Shown here: positions 61,517 to 64,000 of the stretch, one piece after another | Position numbering within the stretch: the stretch's first letter is position 1 | Layout: each line of letters opens with the position of its first letter | From: Streptomyces sp. Ag109_O5-10 | Lineage (GTDB): Bacteria > Actinomycetota > Actinomycetes > Streptomycetales > Streptomycetaceae | Direction of reading: 5' to 3' | Assembly (NCBI RefSeq): GCF_900105755.1 | Contig: NZ_FNTQ01000001.1 | Coordinates: 3,100,001-3,164,000, forward strand | Length of the DNA stretch: 64,000 nucleotides | Program-made: the position numbers and the translations under genes | The notes under the pieces: model-generated | The model's input: the letters and a program-made list of their open reading frames with translations, nothing else | Database searches by the model: none | What the model was told of the DNA's origin: nothing

Positions 61517-63117
61517 AGGACGGTGTGAACGGCGTCGCGCTCGGCGTCTTCATCTTCTTCTTCCTGGCCGTCACGGTCATGGGCTTCCTGGCCGCGCGCT
61601 GGCGCAAGGCCGAGAACGAGCACTCCCTCGACGAATGGGGGCTCGGCGGCCGGTCGTTCGGCACCTGGGTCACCTGGTTCCTGCTCGGCGGTGACCTGTA
61701 CACGGCGTACACCTTCGTCGCCGTACCGGCGGCGATCTACGCGGCGGGCGCGGCCGGCTTCTTCGCGGTGCCGTACACGATCCTGGTGTACCCGCTGATC
61801 TTCACGTTCCTGCCGCGTCTGTGGTCGGTCTCGCACAAGCACGGCTACGTGACGACCTCGGACTTCGTGCGCGGCCGTTTCGGCTCCAAGGGCCTCTCGC
61901 TCGCCGTCGCGCTGACCGGCATCCTGGCGACGATGCCGTACATCGCACTGCAACTCGTCGGCATCCAGGCGGTGCTGGACGTGATGGGCGTCGGCGGCAG
62001 CGACGGCACCAACTGGTTCGTGAAGGACCTCCCGCTGCTCATCGCCTTCGGCGTGCTCGCGGCCTACACCTACTCCTCGGGCCTGCGCGCCCCCGCCCTG
62101 ATCGCGTTCGTGAAGGACGCGCTGATCTACATCGTCATCGCGGTGGCGATCATCTACATCCCGATCAAGCTGGGCGGCTTCGACGACATCTTCGCCAAGG
62201 CGGGCGACAAGTTCACGGCGGCGGGAGCGGGCGGCCTCGTCCCGCCCGCGGCCGGCCAGTGGACGTACGCCACCCTGGCGCTGGGCTCCGCGCTGGCCCT
62301 GTTCATGTACCCGCACTCGATCACCGCGACGCTCTCCTCCCGGAGCCGTGACGTGATCCGCCGCAACACCACGATCCTGCCGCTGTACTCCCTGATGCTG
62401 GGCCTGCTCGCCCTGCTCGGCTTCATGGCCATCGCGGCCGGCGTCAAGGTCACCAACGGTCAGCTGGCCATCCCGCAGCTGTTCGAGAACATGTTCCCGG
62501 ACTGGTTCGCGGGCGTGGCCTTCGCGGCGATCGGGATCGGTGCCCTGGTCCCCGCGGCGATCATGTCCATCGCGGCCGCGAACCTCTTCACCCGCAACAT
62601 CTACCGGGACTTCATCAAGCCGGACGCCACGCCGAAACAGGAGGCCCAGGTCTCCAAGCTGGTCTCGCTGCTGGTGAAGGTGGGCGCGCTGATCTTCGTG
62701 CTCACCATGGACAAGACGGTCGCCATCAACTTCCAGCTGCTCGGCGGCATCTGGATCCTGCAGACCTTCCCGGCCCTGGTCGGCGGCCTGTTCACCCGCT
62801 GGTTCCACCGCTGGGCCCTGCTGGCGGGCTGGGCGGTCGGCATGGTCTACGGCACCGTCGCCGCCTACGGCGTGGCCTCCCCGACCCAGGCGCACTTCGG
62901 CGGCTCGTCCAAGGACATCCCCGGCCTCGGCCAGATCGGCTACATCGGCCTGACGGCGTTCGTGACGAACGTGGTCGTCACGGTGGTCCTGACCTTCGCC
63001 CTGAAGGCCTTCAAGGCCCCCGAGGGCATCGACGAGACCAGCCCCCAGGACTACACGGCGGACGCGGGCGACCCGGGCGTCGAGGCGGAACTGCCCCCGG
63101 CGGTAGCGCCCCTCTAG
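61513..63117 (+). CDS. Sodium:solute symporter (SSS family)
   Basis: A 534-residue transporter with about 13 TM helices. GLGGRSFGTWVTWFLLGGD, in the first helices, is typical of SSS members. It imports a substrate with Na+ (carboxylate-type symporters with DUF3311 partners transport monocarboxylates; that use is inferred). The C-terminal tail is short and acidic. The GTG start overlaps the DUF3311 stop. The dispersed repeat begins in its last codons. Confidence 0.92.
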   Translation: MKDGVNGVALGVFIFFFLAVTVMGFLAARWRKAENEHSLDEWGLGGRSFGTWVTWFLLGGDLYTAYTFVAVPAAIYAAGAAGFFAVPYTILVYPLIFTFLPRLWSVSHKHGYVTTSDFVRGRFGSKGLSLAVALTGILATMPYIALQLVGIQAVLDVMGVGGSDGTNWFVKDLPLLIAFGVLAAYTYSSGLRAPALIAFVKDALIYIVIAVAIIYIPIKLGGFDDIFAKAGDKFTAAGAGGLVPPAAGQWTYATLALGSALALFMYPHSITATLSSRSRDVIRRNTTILPLYSLMLGLLALLGFMAIAAGVKVTNGQLAIPQLFENMFPDWFAGVAFAAIGIGALVPAAIMSIAAANLFTRNIYRDFIKPDATPKQEAQVSKLVSLLVKVGALIFVLTMDKTVAINFQLLGGIWILQTFPALVGGLFTRWFHRWALLAGWAVGMVYGTVAAYGVASPTQAHFGGSSKDIPGLGQIGYIGLTAFVTNVVVTVVLTFALKAFKAPEGIDETSPQDYTADAGDPGVEAELPPAVAPL

Positions 63118-63146
63118 GGGCGCGGGGAACTGCGCGACCAGCCACA
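63111..63146 (+). repeat. Dispersed intergenic repeat, short form
   Basis: CTCTAGGGGCGCGGGGAACT then GCGCGACCAGCCACAC; it overlaps the symporter stop codon. Confidence 0.8.
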
Positions 63147-63157
63147 CATGACCCCCA

Positions 63158-63193
63158 GCGGGCCGCCGGGAAATTCCACCCCCGGCGGCCCGC
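63158..63193 (+). terminator. Symporter operon terminator
   Basis: A perfect 13-bp stem, GCGGGCCGCCGGG with its complement, around a 10-nt AT-rich loop. Confidence 0.8.
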
Positions 63194-63213
63194 CGTCGTC
63201 CACACTCACCCGC

Positions 63214-63720
63214 ATGGACATCGTCATCCGGGAAGTGAGACCCACCGAGTACGACGCTCTCGGCGCCATGACCGCCCAGGCCTACCTCCAGGACGGCCTC
63301 CTGGACTTCGGCGAGAGCGACTCGTATCTCACCGAACTCAAGGACGTCGCGAAGCGGGCAGCCGCGGCCACCGTCCTCGTCGCGACGGCCGGCGACACCC
63401 TCCTGGGCGGTGTCACCTTCGTCCCCGGCCCCGGCCCGATGGCCGACGTCGCCGCCCCCTCGGAGGCCGAGATCAGGATGCTCGCCGTCACCCGGGCCGC
63501 CCGCGGCCGCGGCGCCGGCGAGGCCCTCGTACGGGCCTGCGTCGATCGCGCACGGGCCGTGCCGGGCTGCACGGCCGTCGTGCTGTCCACCCAGCCGACC
63601 ATGCACACCGCCCACCGGCTCTACGAACGCCTCGGCTTCGTCCGCACCCCGGACCGGGACTGGAATCCCCTGCCAGAGCCGGCAGACATCACTCTCCTCA
63701 CCTACGAGTTGACGCTCTGA
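63214..63720 (+). CDS. GNAT-family acetyltransferase
   Basis: A 168-residue GNAT: VIREVRPTEYDALGAMTAQAY opens the fold, EIRMLAVTRAARGRGAGEALV is the acetyl-CoA loop, and TMHTAHRLYERLGFVRTPD ends it. Target unknown. CACACT ends 7 nt before the ATG and no SD is present, so the mRNA is probably leaderless. Confidence 0.9.
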   Translation: MDIVIREVRPTEYDALGAMTAQAYLQDGLLDFGESDSYLTELKDVAKRAAAATVLVATAGDTLLGGVTFVPGPGPMADVAAPSEAEIRMLAVTRAARGRGAGEALVRACVDRARAVPGCTAVVLSTQPTMHTAHRLYERLGFVRTPDRDWNPLPEPADITLLTYELTL

Positions 63721-63730
63721 CACCGCCACG

Positions 63731-63777
63731 ACACAACATCTGGGGGTGATGTGACAGCCCGGCACTAGATGTATGCT
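63731..63777 (+). promoter_or_regulatory. Two NrdR-type boxes
   Basis: ACACAACATCTGGGGG (63731-63746) and GCACTAGATGTATGCT (63762-63777) both fit the NrdR box acaCWAtATaTWGtgt with a few changes. Their starts are 31 bp apart, about three helical turns, as in known NrdR-controlled promoters. Confidence 0.75.
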
Positions 63778-63784
63778 CATGCTC

Positions 63785-63886
63785 GCTGTCGCCGCAGGGG
63801 AATCCGGTGCGAATCCGGAACTGTCCCGCAACGGTGTACTTGTGCATGTTCGTGCACAGGAGTCAGTCCGAGGACCTGCCGACAGC
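63785..63886 (+). ncRNA. Cobalamin riboswitch
   Basis: The core B12-box elements are present: GCAGGGGAATCCGGTGCGAA, then CCGGAACTGTCCCGCAACGG, and the closing AGTCAGTCCGAGGACCTGCC-GACAG. It is oriented toward the right edge. In S. coelicolor such a riboswitch precedes nrdABS (class Ia ribonucleotide reductase), and the preceding NrdR boxes agree with that. Binding of adenosylcobalamin represses the downstream gene. Confidence 0.96.
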
Positions 63887-64000
63887 ACGCCCGGCCACCC
63901 GGTCAGGGCGTTCTGACGTCCGGGCCTCGTGGAGTGGGCCAGGGTCTCGACGCGTGCCCGCGCGCGCTCGTGCTGCACCCTGCCCTCCGCCAGGCCCCGT
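63887..64000 (+). other. Leader downstream of the riboswitch
   Basis: CGTCCGGGC-type inverted sequence near 63885-63925 could belong to the expression platform. No start codon with an SD is visible before the edge, so the controlled gene (expected nrdA) lies outside. Confidence 0.5.

Overview
The window is a very GC-rich actinobacterial chromosome segment, almost certainly Streptomyces. Third codon positions are almost all G/C, many starts are GTG, and the gene content includes a conservon, WblE, SigH/UshX, SodN/SodX, DasR with its chitosugar genes, and an E2-E1 fusion 2-oxoglutarate dehydrogenase. From memory the gene order resembles the S. coelicolor chromosome between lon/sucA and the das cluster; this was not checked by alignment. 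I see no CRISPR array, rRNA or tRNA. The mobile DNA is limited to two decayed fragments.

Layout: 1-6 kb, a minus-strand conservon (cvnABCD) with a StyA-like FAD monooxygenase directly downstream, cut by the left edge. 6-13 kb, a PP2C-like phosphatase, a MarR regulator, a secreted GH25 muramidase, lon with an HspR operator, and a GNAT followed by a tandem intergenic repeat. 13-21 kb, a rhomboid-like membrane protein, a spermidine-synthase-like protein, a two-component pair and sucA/kgd. 21-26 kb, a DUF4097-PadR operon, a zinc-type oxidoreductase and NADP malic enzyme. 26.9-29.6 kb, a glutamate-type ABC importer. 29.7-33.7 kb, a methyltransferase, a CGNR regulator, sodX/sodN, an integrase remnant, a NUDIX protein and a GNAT. 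33.9-40.8 kb, PPK2, an AraC-type regulator, VOC proteins, an IS5-type remnant, a NarL-type two-component pair and small proteins. 41-44.5 kb, a family 2B encapsulin (EshA-like) with a polyprenyl synthase as likely cargo and a divergent amidase. 44.5-51.4 kb, a PLP enzyme, a Na+/H+ antiporter, a UBP zinc finger, ushX-sigH, a diacylglycerol-kinase-like protein and wblE. 51.5-61 kb, a PdtaS-like kinase, nagB and the das cluster (dasA, dasBCD, dasR) with DasR-site candidates. 61-64 kb, a DUF3311/SSS symporter pair, a GNAT, and a cobalamin riboswitch preceded by two NrdR-type boxes, the expected leader of nrdAB just outside the window.

Functional links: the das genes, nagB and DasR form a chitobiose/GlcNAc uptake and catabolism regulon. 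SodX matures the nickel enzyme SodN. UshX restrains SigH. SucA and malic enzyme are central carbon enzymes. The encapsulin and polyprenyl synthase probably form a protein nanocompartment.

A dispersed intergenic repeat (about 11 copies, two forms) and a run of about 14 genes with a -10-like hexamer only 6-7 nt before the start codon (probable leaderless mRNAs) recur across the window.
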